Assembly: GCA_037130755.1 (NCBI GenBank)
Contig: JBAXSI010000001.1
Coordinates: 124,001 to 188,000, forward strand
Source of the DNA: UBA10649 sp037130755
GTDB taxonomy: Bacteria; Actinomycetota; Actinomycetes; S36-B12
Length of the DNA stretch: 64,000 nt
Direction: 5' to 3'
The position numbers and the translations under genes were made by a program. Positions within the stretch are counted from its first letter, which is position 1. Every line of letters starts with the position of its first letter. The notes beneath the pieces were generated by a model, which saw only the letters and a list, made by a program, of their open reading frames with translations, ran no database searches and had not been told where the DNA came from. Positions 25,838 to 35,026 of this stretch are shown piece by piece.

Positions 25838-26517
25838 GCCGACACCTTTCCGAAAGCGCCGCCTGGGGCAGCTGCGTGGTTTGACTCGTTCGGGATGACT
25901 GCGGTGCACACCTCGTCGCCATGGGCGAGCGTTGCCAGCCGCGTGACGTGACGGCCCATGACCCGGCTGAGGGCCTCGGTCTCGGCCTCGCAGAGGATAG
26001 GGAACTCCCGAGCCGCGTCGACCACTGGGCAGTTGTGCTGGCACAGCTGCACGGCGACAGCGCCGAGTGGCTCGATCTGAGCGGCATAGCCAGCGCGCGT
26101 CAGGGCTGCTGCGACATCGGTCGGCGATGCGTGCCCGTGGAGCCGCGGGCCGATGGCGGCGGCCAGCTGGTCAGCGCGATCCGACGCGAAGGCATGCACG
26201 GCGTCCGGCCCGTACTCCTGGGACATGAACCGAAGTGCCGAGAGGGCGAGGTCGTCGTATGCCTGGTCGCAGGCCGCGCGTCCTTCGGGCGTCAACGAGA
26301 ACACCACCCCCGGCCGGCCGCGTCCCCGCTTGGGGGTGGGGCCGTAGGGGGCACGCTCGTGACCGACGACCAGTCCCGCATCGACCAGGGCGTTCAGGTG
26401 CCTGCGGACGCCGGTGGTGGTCAGGCCGAGAGTCTCGGCGAGATCCGACGCGGTCGACGATCCCGCCTGCAGGAGGGCGCGCGCGACCCGCTCGGCGGCC
26501 TCTCCGGGGAATTTCAC
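25834..26517 (-). CDS. sufR: SufR Fe-S-sensing repressor of the suf operon
   Basis: 227 aa. N-terminal winged helix (about 5-75; STASDLAETLGLTTTGVRRHLNALVDAGLV, then RGRGRPGVVFSLTPEG wing). The C-terminal part holds the cluster-binding cysteines in QLCQHNCPVVDAAREFPILC (C-x3-C-x12-C). SufR with a [4Fe-4S] cluster represses suf genes and itself. It is the first gene of the operon, coupled to sufB by ATGA. The GTG start overlaps a CAAC-N6-GTTG palindrome, so autoregulation is expected. Confidence 0.93.
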   Translation of the reverse strand: MKFPGEAAERVARALLQAGSSTASDLAETLGLTTTGVRRHLNALVDAGLVVGHERAPYGPTPKRGRGRPGVVFSLTPEGRAACDQAYDDLALSALRFMSQEYGPDAVHAFASDRADQLAAAIGPRLHGHASPTDVAAALTRAGYAAQIEPLGAVAVQLCQHNCPVVDAAREFPILCEAETEALSRVMGRHVTRLATLAHGDEVCTAVIPNESNHAAAPGGAFGKVSA

Positions 26518-26530
26518 AACTGTATTGTTG
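26517..26530. promoter_or_regulatory. Candidate SufR operator CAAC-N6-GTTG
   Basis: CAACTGTATTGTTG is a perfect inverted repeat with a 6-nt spacer, covering the first base of the sufR start codon and the sequence just upstream. I recall CAAC-N6-GTTG as the high-affinity SufR site in cyanobacteria. An AACAAT -10-like hexamer (26524-26529, minus) 6 nt before the GTG would lie within it, so bound repressor would block transcription of a leaderless sufR mRNA. Confidence 0.65.
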
Positions 26531-26580
26531 CGTAATTCCAGACGAGCGCAACCCGCGGGGTCGATCTGAGGTGTCCGGCC

Positions 26581-26586
26581 TATGCT
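26581..26586 (+). promoter_or_regulatory. -10 element for a leaderless mRNA (ABC-2 ATPase)
   Basis: TATGCT on the plus strand followed by 6 nt and the GTG at 26593. It is about 55 bp from the sufR operator, in a 75-bp divergent region. Confidence 0.55.
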
Positions 26587-26592
26587 CCGGAC

Positions 26593-27507
26593 GTGCCCGC
26601 CCCCGCGTTGACGATCGACGACCTGGTCGTGCGATACGGGTCGACCACGGCCGTCTCGGGGCTTTCCATGACCGCGCAGGCAGGTCAGGTGACCGCCCTC
26701 ATCGGGCCGAACGGCGCCGGCAAGACGTCCACCGTGGAGGCCTGCGTGGGCATGCTCCGGCCGAGCTCAGGCACCATCTCGCTGCTGGGCGAGGCCGTCT
26801 CCACGCGCGACGGCGGCCGGCTCCGTGACCGCGTCGCCGTCATGCTGCAGGACGGTGGCCTGTATCCCACGGCCACGCCGCTGGAGTTCGTTCGCTACAT
26901 GGCGACGCTCTACGCAGATCCCGACGACCCGGTCCGACTGCTCGGCGACCTGGGCCTGGACCCGGGTGTGCGCACTCCCATCCGGCGCCTGTCCGGCGGC
27001 GAGCAGCAGCGGGTCAAGTGCGCCGCAGCGCTCGTCGGCCGCCCCGAGCTGGTGTTCCTCGACGAGCCCACCGCCGGTCTCGATCCGCTGGCCAGGCGCA
27101 GCATCCACGACCTGGTGCGCGCACTGACCGGGCGTGGCACCACGGTGATCCTCACCACACACCTGATGGACGACGTCGAGCGCCTCGCCGACCACGTCGT
27201 CGTCATGACGCGGGGCCGCGCGGTGCGCTCGGGCACGGTGGCCGAACTCGTAGGTGCAGACGACAGCATCACCTTCCGCGGGCCGCTGCACGTCGACTTG
27301 CGGGACCTGCGCGCCGCGCTCCCCGCCCAGTGCACGATCACGGAGGAGCATCCGGGCCACTACCGGGTAACCGGATCCACCGATCCGATGGCGCTGTCCG
27401 CCATCGCGTCCTGGTCGGCGCAGCACGGCGCCACCACAGCGGACCTCTCGGTCGGGCGACGATCGCTCGAGGACGTCATCGTCGAGCTCATCGGGGAGCG
27501 GCCATGA
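26593..27507 (+). CDS. ABC-2 type transporter ATPase
   Basis: 304-aa ATPase of the DrrA/CcmA class. Walker A GPNGAGKTST, signature LSGGEQQRVKCAAALV, Walker B LVFLDEPTAGLDPLARRS and switch ILTTHLMDDVERLA are intact; a C-terminal accessory domain (about 225-304) ends the protein. Partner permease begins at an ATGA overlap. The pair sits between sufR and ctaA as Rv1458c/Rv1457c do in mycobacteria (from memory), suggesting a role linked to respiratory or heme biogenesis, but the substrate is unknown. Confidence 0.88.
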   Translation: MPAPALTIDDLVVRYGSTTAVSGLSMTAQAGQVTALIGPNGAGKTSTVEACVGMLRPSSGTISLLGEAVSTRDGGRLRDRVAVMLQDGGLYPTATPLEFVRYMATLYADPDDPVRLLGDLGLDPGVRTPIRRLSGGEQQRVKCAAALVGRPELVFLDEPTAGLDPLARRSIHDLVRALTGRGTTVILTTHLMDDVERLADHVVVMTRGRAVRSGTVAELVGADDSITFRGPLHVDLRDLRAALPAQCTITEEHPGHYRVTGSTDPMALSAIASWSAQHGATTADLSVGRRSLEDVIVELIGERP

Positions 27508-28262
27508 CGAACGCCACCGCTGTCCGGCCGTCTCCACTCGCCCGGTCGCTCGCGCATGCGAGCTGGGAGACGCGGCTCCTGCTGCGCAACGGGGAGCAAC
27601 TGCTGCTCACCTTCGCGATCCCGATCGGCCTCCTGCTGGCCCTGTCGCTGACGACGCTGTTCTCGACGACGTCCGGCCCGCAGCGCGTCCCGAGCGCTCT
27701 CGCGACGGTGCTTGCGGTGTCCGTCATCAGCGCGGCCTTCACATCCCTGGCCATCGCCACCGGGTTCGAGCGACGGTCGGGCGCGCTTCGCTACCTGTCG
27801 ACCACGCCGCTCACCCGCAGGGAACTGCTCGCCGGCAAGTTCGGGGCGACAGCGCTGGTCACCGTGCTGTCCTGCGTCGCGGTGAGCATCGTCGCCGTTC
27901 TCCTGGGGTGGCGGCCGACCGCCTCCGCCGGGTGGATCCTGCCGATTCTCATCCTCGGCACCGCAGCATTCGCCGCCTGGGGCATGGCCCTGGCCGGCCT
28001 GCTCCGCGCCGAAGCGGTCCTTGCGATCGCCAACGGGCTGTTCCTCGTTCTCGTCATGTTCGGCGGCGTCATCATCCCGCCGTCCTCCCTGCCGGGACCC
28101 CTCGCGGCCATCACTCCCCTGCTGCCCTCGGGCGCACTCGCGGACGCCTTCCGCGCCTGCCTCGTCGACCAGCAGGCGCCGAGCCTGACGTCCGTTTCGG
28201 TACTGGTGATCTGGCTCGCAGTCGGGACGTTCGTCGCTGGTCGCACCTTCCGCTGGTCATAG
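27504..28262 (+). CDS. ABC-2 type transporter permease
   Basis: 252-aa membrane protein with six helices, for example LLLTFAIPIGLLLALSLTTLF, VLAVSVISAAFTSLAIATGF and ALVTVLSCVAVSIVAVLLGW. The LRYLSTTPLTRRELLAGK loop is typical of ABC-2 permeases and the IIPPSSLPGPLAAITPLLPSG end segment too. Start ATG overlaps the ATPase stop (ATGA); the longer open frame is antiphase to the ATPase gene. ctaA follows after 9 nt. Confidence 0.87.
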   Translation: MTNATAVRPSPLARSLAHASWETRLLLRNGEQLLLTFAIPIGLLLALSLTTLFSTTSGPQRVPSALATVLAVSVISAAFTSLAIATGFERRSGALRYLSTTPLTRRELLAGKFGATALVTVLSCVAVSIVAVLLGWRPTASAGWILPILILGTAAFAAWGMALAGLLRAEAVLAIANGLFLVLVMFGGVIIPPSSLPGPLAAITPLLPSGALADAFRACLVDQQAPSLTSVSVLVIWLAVGTFVAGRTFRWS

Positions 28263-28271
28263 GGTGAGGAC

Positions 28272-29249
28272 GTGAGCACCACTACCGGCGCATGCACGCC
28301 GGGCGTCAGGGGCATCTTCGTCGCGAACCTGGTCGCCCAGACCGCGATCCTCGTGACCGGAGCGGTGGTCCGGCTCACGGGATCCGGCCTCGGCTGTCCG
28401 ACGTGGCCGCAGTGCGTTGAGGGCTCGTACGTCCCCACTGGGCGTCAGCCGCAGGAGTGGCACAAGTACGTGGAGTTCGGCAACCGAATGCTGACGTTCG
28501 TCCTCGTCGGGCTGGCCATCGCCTCGGTGGTGGCGGCCTGGTGGGATCGTCGATCCCGCGCGCGTTCGGGCCGACCACAGCGTCCGGTCATCTTCCTGCT
28601 GGCCCTGATCCCGATCGTCGGCACCGTGGCGCAGGCGGTGCTGGGCGGCATCACGGTCCTGGCGGGTCTTAGCCCAGTGACCGTCTCCAGCCACTTCCTG
28701 CTCTCGATGGTCATCGTCGCGGGCTGCGTCGCGCTGGTGGTGCGTGCTGGCGATCCCGGAGACCAGCCGATCACCTATCTCGTGCCGCCGCTCGTGCGCG
28801 GCCTGGCATGGGCGCTCGTAGCCGTCAGCGCCGTCCTCGTGCTGTTGGGCGTGCTCACCACGGGTTCTGGACCGCACAGCGGCGATGCCGCCGCGGAGAA
28901 CCGGTTCTCATTCGATCCGCGAACGATCTCGTGGATCCACGCCGACGTCGTCCTGCTCTTCCTCGGCCTGACGATCGGCCTGCTCATCGTCCTGCTCGTG
29001 ATCCGAGCGCCGCACCGCGCGGTGTTCCACACAGCGCTCCTGCTGGGGATCGCGACCGCTCAGGGCCTGCTGGGCTATGTGCAGTACTTCGCCGGACTGC
29101 CCATCGTGCTCGTGACGTTGCACGTGCTCGGGTCCGGACTGGTGTGGATCCTTGTGCTGTTCATCCCCTCGACTCTGCGCGAGCGCGGCGTCGTCACGAT
29201 GGAGACCTTCAGGGAGGAACTAGTGCAGGAACGGGTCGAGCGCGACTAG
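28272..29249 (+). CDS. ctaA: Heme A synthase
   Basis: 325-aa CtaA/COX15-type enzyme hydroxylating heme O to heme A. Eight membrane helices. Heme-ligand histidines appear in the ISWIHADV and LVTLHVLGSG helices, plus SSHFLLSM in the first half. The Cys pair loop GLGCPTWPQC (after helix 1) matches the actinobacterial and Bacillus type. GTG start with GGGTGAGG upstream. Its 3-prime end overlaps that of ctaB on the other strand by 30 bp. Confidence 0.92.
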   Translation: MSTTTGACTPGVRGIFVANLVAQTAILVTGAVVRLTGSGLGCPTWPQCVEGSYVPTGRQPQEWHKYVEFGNRMLTFVLVGLAIASVVAAWWDRRSRARSGRPQRPVIFLLALIPIVGTVAQAVLGGITVLAGLSPVTVSSHFLLSMVIVAGCVALVVRAGDPGDQPITYLVPPLVRGLAWALVAVSAVLVLLGVLTTGSGPHSGDAAAENRFSFDPRTISWIHADVVLLFLGLTIGLLIVLLVIRAPHRAVFHTALLLGIATAQGLLGYVQYFAGLPIVLVTLHVLGSGLVWILVLFIPSTLRERGVVTMETFREELVQERVERD

Positions 29250-30125
29250 CAGGAAGAGCAGCGCGAGATAGGTGATCGAGCCGTGGAACAGGCGCATCGC
29301 CAGCTGCGTGACGTCCGTCGCACCGATCGCCACATGCCGGCGCAGGCGGTAGGCCTCCCACAGGAACCCGGCTCCGAGGATCGTTGCTCCGACCGCGTAC
29401 AGCCAGCCCATCGGCGCAACAGGCACCAGCACCAGCGATGTCGCGACCATCACCCAGGTGTAGACGATGATGCTGCGGGCGACCACATCGCTTGATCGCA
29501 CGACCGGGAGCATAGGAATGCCGGCGGCCGCGTAGTCGTCGCGGAACTTCATCGCCAACGGCCAATAGTGCGGCGGCGTCCAGAAGAAGATGATGAGGAA
29601 CAGCACGACCGGCGTCCACGTCAGCGAGCCGGTGATCGCCGCCCAGGCGATGAGCACGGGCATGCAGCCCGCCGCACCGCCCCAGACGATGTTCTGCGAT
29701 GTGCGACGCTTGAGCAGCATCGTGTAGACGACGGCGTAGAAGCCGATCGCGATCAGTGCCAACGCCGAGGCGAGCGGATTGGCCAGTGCGAGCAGAACCG
29801 CCGCACTCAGCAGCGACAGGACGATGCCCTGCACGATGCCGGCGCCCGGCGAGACGACGCCCATGGCCGCGGGTCGATGGAGCGTGCGACCCATCTGGGC
29901 ATCGATGTCGCGGTCGTAGACGCTGTTGAACGTGTTCGCGGCACCGGCGGCGAGGGTGCCGCCGACGAGAACGCCGATGGTCGGTCCCAGGGGCGGCAGC
30001 CCGCCGGCAGCGAGGAAGGCCGTGGGCAGTGCGGTCGCGAGGAGCAGTTCGACGATGCGCGGCTTCGTCAACGCGACGTGGGCGCGGACCCGATCGGCGG
30101 CGCTCACGGTGCCGTCGGCGGCCAT
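29220..30125 (-). CDS. ctaB: Protoheme IX farnesyltransferase (heme O synthase)
   Basis: 301-aa UbiA-family prenyltransferase making heme O. First Asp-rich motif NTFNSVYDRDIDAQMGRT with its N-D-x3-D pattern and the second loop KFRDDYAAAGIPMLP are intact, with about nine membrane helices. Start taken at ATG 30125 (MAADGTVSAADRVRAHVALTKPRIVELLL), preceded by GGGTGGGATT; the 32 extra upstream residues are basic and poorly conserved. Works just before CtaA, which faces it. Confidence 0.92.
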   Translation of the reverse strand: MAADGTVSAADRVRAHVALTKPRIVELLLATALPTAFLAAGGLPPLGPTIGVLVGGTLAAGAANTFNSVYDRDIDAQMGRTLHRPAAMGVVSPGAGIVQGIVLSLLSAAVLLALANPLASALALIAIGFYAVVYTMLLKRRTSQNIVWGGAAGCMPVLIAWAAITGSLTWTPVVLFLIIFFWTPPHYWPLAMKFRDDYAAAGIPMLPVVRSSDVVARSIIVYTWVMVATSLVLVPVAPMGWLYAVGATILGAGFLWEAYRLRRHVAIGATDVTQLAMRLFHGSITYLALLFLLVALDPFLH

Positions 30126-30251
30126 CGCGAATCCCACCCAATCTCCCCATCGGCAAACGGCGCCTGAACCGGCGCGCAACTTCCGTTTACTGTACCGGGG
30201 ACGACGGGAATCGATGGCCACGGGACTGCGGTGCCACCCGCCCGAGTTGGC

Positions 30252-30257
30252 TAAGGT
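30252..30257 (+). promoter_or_regulatory. -10 element for a leaderless mRNA (tkt)
   Basis: TAAGGT, 6 nt, then the tkt ATG at 30264. No Shine-Dalgarno sequence is visible before tkt, in agreement with a leaderless transcript for the pentose phosphate operon. Confidence 0.55.
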
Positions 30258-30263
30258 CCAGAC

Positions 30264-32342
30264 ATGGCCTCATCCTCCCCCGCACCGCTTGAATGGTCCG
30301 CCGACGACGACCGCGCCGTCGCCTACCTGCGCGCCCTGGCGGCTGACGCCGTCCAGCGGGTCGGCAACGGCCACCCGGGGACCGCCATGAGCCTCGCGCC
30401 GGTGGCCTATCTGCTCTTCCAGAAGGTCATGCGGCACGACCCGAAGGACCCCACATGGCTCGGCCGCGACCGATTCGTCCTGTCGCCGGGTCACTCCAGC
30501 CTGACGCTCTACAGCCAGTTGTTCCTCAGCGACTACGGGCTGTCCATGACCGACCTCGAGTCCTTCCGCACCTGGGGCAGCCGCACGCCCGGGCACCCCG
30601 AGTTCGGCCACACCGCGGGGGTCGAGACCACCACCGGCCCGCTCGGCCAGGGCCTGGCCACAGCGGTGGGCATGGCCTACTCGGCGCGGTACGAGCGTGG
30701 CCTGTTCGATCCCGACGCCGCCGACGGCGCGAGTCCGTTCGACCACCGGGTGTGGGTCATCGCCGGCGACGGCGACCTTGAGGAAGGCGTCACCTCGGAG
30801 GCCTCCTCCCTCGCCGGCCTGCAGAAGCTCAACCGGCTGTGCGTCATTTACGACGACAACCACATCTCTATCGAGGGCGACACGGCCGTCGCGTTCCACG
30901 AGGACGTCTGCCAGCGCTATGCGGCCTACGGCTGGGCCACTCACCAGGTCGGGATGAACGAGGATGGCTCGATCGACGTACCCGCCCTGTACGAGGCGAT
31001 CACCGCGGCGACCGCCGAGACCGACCGGCCCACCTTCATCCAGGTGCGATCGATCATCGCGTGGCCGGCGCCGACGCTGCGCAACACCGGCAAGGCCCAC
31101 GGCTCCGCGCTGGGCGAGCCTGAGATTCGCGCGACCAAGGAGCTGCTCGGCCTCGACCCTGACGCGCATTTCGCCTTCGACCCGGACCTGCTCGCCCGCA
31201 TCCGGGCGAACCTGCGCCACCGCGTCGACTCGGCCCGGGGCACATGGGACGCGTCCTTCGCCGACTGGCGCTCCGCGAACGCCGCCAATGCGGCACTCCT
31301 CGACCGACTCCTGTCCCATGCCCTTCCGGACGGCCTCGAGGCGGCCTTCCCGCAGTTCGCGGCGGGGACGAGCATCGCGACCCGCAAGGCGTCCGGCGAC
31401 GTCATCAATGCCATCGCGGGCGTCATGCCTGAACTGTGGGGAGGGTCGGCGGACCTGGCCGAGTCCAACAACACCACGATCGAAGCGGCCCCGAGCTTCC
31501 TGCCGCCGGGCAATCCCGTCGCGAACGGATCCCCGTACGGCCGGGTCCTGCACTTCGGCATCCGCGAGCACGCGATGGGCTCGATCCTCAACGGCATCGC
31601 CCTCGACGGCCTGACCCGTCCGTTCGGCGGCACCTTCCTGGTGTTCTCCGACTACATGCGCGGAGCAGTGCGGTTGTCCGCATTGATGCAGACCGACGTG
31701 ACGTACGTCTGGACGCACGACTCCATCGGCCTCGGCGAGGACGGCCCGACCCATCAGCCCGTCGAACACCTGTGGGCCTTGCGGGCCATCCCCGGACTGG
31801 CCATCGTGCGGCCCGCCGACGCGAACGAGACGTCCGCCGCCTGGCGGGCGATCCTCCACCAACGCGGCCCGGCGGGCCTGATCCTCACCCGCCAGAACCT
31901 GCCGACGCCGGAGGCCGACGCAGAGGCCGTACGCGAGGGCGTCGCGCGCGGTGCCTACGTCGTCGTGGACTCCGACCAGCCACAGGTGCAGGTGCTGGCC
32001 ACCGGATCGGAAGTCGCGCTCGCCCGCGAGGCCGCAGCACAGCTGGAGGCTGCCGGGATCGGCACCCGGGTCATCTCGATGCCCTGCCTGGAGTGGTTCG
32101 ACGCGCAGGAGCAGGCCTACCGGGACAGCGTCCTGCTCCCGTCGGTCCGAGCCCGTGTCGCGGTCGAGGCCGGCAGCACCCTCGGCTGGTACAGGTATGT
32201 CGGCGACAGCGGCCGCATAGTCGGTCTCGACCACTTCGGCGCCAGCGCCGATCAGTCCACCCTCTTCCGGGAGTTCGGCATCACGGTCGACAACGTGGTG
32301 GCCGCTGCTCGGGCCAGCATCACCTCCGCCGGTCGCGACTAG
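30264..32342 (+). CDS. tkt: Transketolase
   Basis: 692-aa thiamine-diphosphate enzyme of the pentose phosphate pathway. TPP/Mg motif GDGDLEEGVTSEA (near 168-180), the N-terminal GNGHPGTAMSLAP, the second-domain RFGGTFLVFSDYMRGAVRLSA-like segment (FGGTFLVFSDYM) and TGSEVALA at the C-terminal domain are intact. Length is normal (about 690-700). First gene of the tkt-tal-zwf-opcA-pgl operon, an arrangement shared with Mycobacterium and Corynebacterium. Confidence 0.96.
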   Translation: MASSSPAPLEWSADDDRAVAYLRALAADAVQRVGNGHPGTAMSLAPVAYLLFQKVMRHDPKDPTWLGRDRFVLSPGHSSLTLYSQLFLSDYGLSMTDLESFRTWGSRTPGHPEFGHTAGVETTTGPLGQGLATAVGMAYSARYERGLFDPDAADGASPFDHRVWVIAGDGDLEEGVTSEASSLAGLQKLNRLCVIYDDNHISIEGDTAVAFHEDVCQRYAAYGWATHQVGMNEDGSIDVPALYEAITAATAETDRPTFIQVRSIIAWPAPTLRNTGKAHGSALGEPEIRATKELLGLDPDAHFAFDPDLLARIRANLRHRVDSARGTWDASFADWRSANAANAALLDRLLSHALPDGLEAAFPQFAAGTSIATRKASGDVINAIAGVMPELWGGSADLAESNNTTIEAAPSFLPPGNPVANGSPYGRVLHFGIREHAMGSILNGIALDGLTRPFGGTFLVFSDYMRGAVRLSALMQTDVTYVWTHDSIGLGEDGPTHQPVEHLWALRAIPGLAIVRPADANETSAAWRAILHQRGPAGLILTRQNLPTPEADAEAVREGVARGAYVVVDSDQPQVQVLATGSEVALAREAAAQLEAAGIGTRVISMPCLEWFDAQEQAYRDSVLLPSVRARVAVEAGSTLGWYRYVGDSGRIVGLDHFGASADQSTLFREFGITVDNVVAAARASITSAGRD

Positions 32343-32363
32343 ATCCAAGGACAGGAGTCCACG

Positions 32364-33479
32364 ATGAGCACGAACCCCAGGCTCCAGCAGCTCACTGATG
32401 CTGGCGTTTCCATCTGGCTCGACGATCTCGACCGCGACCTCATCGAGTCCGGCGACCTCACGCAGCTGATCGACACCCAGTGCGTGCGCGGCGTCACCAC
32501 GAACCCGAGCATCTTCGAGAAGGCGATCTCGCAGGGCGCGGAGGCGTACGCCGACCAGATCGACATGCTCGCCAGGGAGGGCTGCGACGTCGACGCCATC
32601 ATCCGGGCGTTGACCACGGACGACGTCCGCTCGGCCTGCGACCTCTTCCGTCACCTGTACCACGAGAGCGGCGGCGAGGACGGCCGCGTGTCCATCGAGG
32701 TCGACCCACGGCTGGCGCATCGCACTGAGACCACGATCGAGCAGGCGCACCAGCTCTGGGACACCGTTGGGCGACCCAACGCCCTGATCAAGATTCCCGC
32801 GACCCTCGAAGGCCTGCCCGCGATCAGGGCCGTCATCGGCTCGGGCATCAGCGTGAACGTCACCCTCATCTTCTCGGTGGACCGCTACTGCGCCGTCGTC
32901 GACGCCTACCTCACGGGCCTCGAGGAGGCCGCCGAGAACGGCCACGACCTGTCGACCATCCGCTCGGTTGCCAGCTTCTTCGTCAGCCGCATCGACAGTG
33001 AGGTCGACAAGCGCCTGCGGGCCGACGGTTCGGATTCCGCGACGGCACTGCTCGGCAAGGCAGCCCTGGCCAGCGCCCGGCTGGCGTGGGCGGCGCACCA
33101 GGAGGTGCTGGCGAGCGACCGGTGGCAGGCACTGGCAGCCAAGGGAGCCCACCCGCAGCGGCCACTGTGGGCATCGACCGGCGTGAAGGACCCTGCCTAC
33201 GACCCCACGACCTATGTGGTCGACCTCGTGGTGCGGGGCTGCGTGAACACGATGCCGGAGCCGACGCTCGAAGTCGTCGCGGCCGACGGCGTCATTCCCG
33301 CGGACTCGATCACGGGCACGGCCGCCTCGTCGGCCGAGGTGTGGGCGGGGCTCGAGCAGCTCGGCATCGGCAACGCCAACGTGTGCACTGTCCTGGAGAC
33401 CGAGGGCGTGGAGAAGTTCATCGCGTCGTGGGAGCAGTTGCGCTCCACGGTCGCGACGGCTGCCGGAATCGAGGCGTAA
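32364..33479 (+). CDS. tal: Transaldolase
   Basis: 371-aa transaldolase of the longer actinobacterial type. N-terminal SIWLDDLDRDLIESG and GVTTNPSIFEKAI are diagnostic; the Schiff-base lysine is in LIKIPATLEGL (about residue 139). ATG start with AGGAG 9 nt upstream. It moves a dihydroxyacetone unit between sugar phosphates, completing the non-oxidative branch with Tkt. Confidence 0.96.
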   Translation: MSTNPRLQQLTDAGVSIWLDDLDRDLIESGDLTQLIDTQCVRGVTTNPSIFEKAISQGAEAYADQIDMLAREGCDVDAIIRALTTDDVRSACDLFRHLYHESGGEDGRVSIEVDPRLAHRTETTIEQAHQLWDTVGRPNALIKIPATLEGLPAIRAVIGSGISVNVTLIFSVDRYCAVVDAYLTGLEEAAENGHDLSTIRSVASFFVSRIDSEVDKRLRADGSDSATALLGKAALASARLAWAAHQEVLASDRWQALAAKGAHPQRPLWASTGVKDPAYDPTTYVVDLVVRGCVNTMPEPTLEVVAADGVIPADSITGTAASSAEVWAGLEQLGIGNANVCTVLETEGVEKFIASWEQLRSTVATAAGIEA

Positions 33480-33481
33480 CC

Positions 33482-35026
33482 ATGCCCGACGAGGACGTGG
33501 TACGGCCGATCAACCCGCTTCGCGACCCGCTGGACCAACGGCTCCCGCGTGTCGCCGGTCCCTGCGGCATGGTGCTGTTCGGCGTGACAGGCGACCTGTC
33601 CCGCAAGAAGGTCATGCCCGCCATCTACGACCTCGCCAATCGCGGGCTGCTTCCGCCGGGCTTCAGCCTCGTCGGATTCGCCCGCCGCGACTGGGCCGAC
33701 CAGGACTTCGCCCAGATCGTGCACGACTCGGTGCGCGAGCACGCACGCACCCCATTCCGTGAGGAGACCTGGCGACAACTGTCGGAGGGCATTCGCTTCG
33801 TCGCCGGCGACCTCGGCGACCCGGAGGCATACCTCGCGCTCAAGGGTGTCGTGGAGGAACTCGACAAGACCAGGGGAACCGGCGGAAACCACGCCTTCTA
33901 CCTGTCCATCCCCCCTGGCCTGTTTCCGGTCGTCCTCGAGCACTTGAAGACGTCCGGGCTGGCCGAGGACCGACCCGAGGCATGGCGTCGCGTCGTCATC
34001 GAGAAGCCGTTCGGACACGACCTCGCCAGCGCCGAGGAGTTGAACCGCATCGTCGGCGAGGTCTTCGCGTCAGGTTCGGTGTTCCGCATCGACCACTACC
34101 TCGGCAAGGAGACGGTCCAGAACATCCTGGCCGTTCGGTTCGCCAACACGATGTTCGAGCCGCTGTGGAACAGCCACTTCGTCGACAACGTCCAGATCAC
34201 CATGGCCGAGGACATCGGCATCGGCGGTCGAGCCGGCTACTACGACGGCATCGGCGCCGCTCGCGACGTCATCCAGAACCACCTCCTGCAACTCCTCGCG
34301 CTCACGGCGATGGAGGAGCCGCTGTCCTTCGCGCCCGACGACGTCCGTGCCGAGAAGGAGAAGGTGCTCCGCGCCGTCACCCTCCCCCGCGAGCTCGACA
34401 AGCACACGTGCCGCGGTCAGTACGCGACCGGCTGGCAGGGCGGAATCCCCGTCAAGGGGTATCTCGAAGAGGACGGCATCTCGCCGGAGAGCACCACCGA
34501 GACCTACGCCGCCGTACGGGTCGACGTCGACAACCGTCGCTGGGCTGGCGTCCCGTTCTACCTGCGCACCGGCAAGCGCCTCGGTCGACGCGTCACCGAG
34601 GTCGCCGTGGTGTTCAAGCGCGCCCCGCACCTGCCGTTCGCGAAGACGGCCGTTCAGGAACTCAGCAACAACGCCTTCGTCTTTCGCATCCAGCCCGACG
34701 AGGGCATCACCGTCCGCTTCGGATCCAAGGTGCCCAACACGTCGTCGGTGCAGGTGCGCGACGTGACGATGGACTTCCAGTACGGCGAGTCCTTCGTCGA
34801 CTCCAGCCCGGAGGCCTACGAACGGCTCATCCTCGACGTGCTCCTCGGCGACCCGCCGCTGTTCCCCCGGCACGAAGAGGTCGAGCTCGGCTGGCGAATC
34901 CTCGACCCGGTGCTCGACTTCTGGGCGAACCACGGCAAGCCCGAGCAGTACGTCTCAGGCGGGTGGGGACCGCATTCCAGCTACGACATGATCGGTCGCG
35001 ACGGGCGCGCATGGAGACGGCCATGA
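33482..35026 (+). CDS. zwf: Glucose-6-phosphate 1-dehydrogenase
   Basis: 514-aa NADP-dependent enzyme starting the oxidative pentose phosphate pathway. NADP fold GVTGDLSRKKVMPAIYDL (about 35-52) and substrate/catalytic motif RIDHYLGKETVQN are intact. ATG two nt after the tal stop, preceded by GAGG. The gene ends in an Arg-Arg-Pro tail, and its stop overlaps a 12-codon mini-ORF leading to opcA. Confidence 0.96.
   Translation: MPDEDVVRPINPLRDPLDQRLPRVAGPCGMVLFGVTGDLSRKKVMPAIYDLANRGLLPPGFSLVGFARRDWADQDFAQIVHDSVREHARTPFREETWRQLSEGIRFVAGDLGDPEAYLALKGVVEELDKTRGTGGNHAFYLSIPPGLFPVVLEHLKTSGLAEDRPEAWRRVVIEKPFGHDLASAEELNRIVGEVFASGSVFRIDHYLGKETVQNILAVRFANTMFEPLWNSHFVDNVQITMAEDIGIGGRAGYYDGIGAARDVIQNHLLQLLALTAMEEPLSFAPDDVRAEKEKVLRAVTLPRELDKHTCRGQYATGWQGGIPVKGYLEEDGISPESTTETYAAVRVDVDNRRWAGVPFYLRTGKRLGRRVTEVAVVFKRAPHLPFAKTAVQELSNNAFVFRIQPDEGITVRFGSKVPNTSSVQVRDVTMDFQYGESFVDSSPEAYERLILDVLLGDPPLFPRHEEVELGWRILDPVLDFWANHGKPEQYVSGGWGPHSSYDMIGRDGRAWRRP

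Noticed and set aside
28264..28275. 3-codon GTG ORF ending on the ctaA start
   Set aside because: Too short, and it does not overlap the preceding stop, so it does not match the two-sided relay pattern.
30270..33152. 960-codon minus-strand open frame
   Set aside because: Antisense to tkt and tal, which have intact catalytic motifs.
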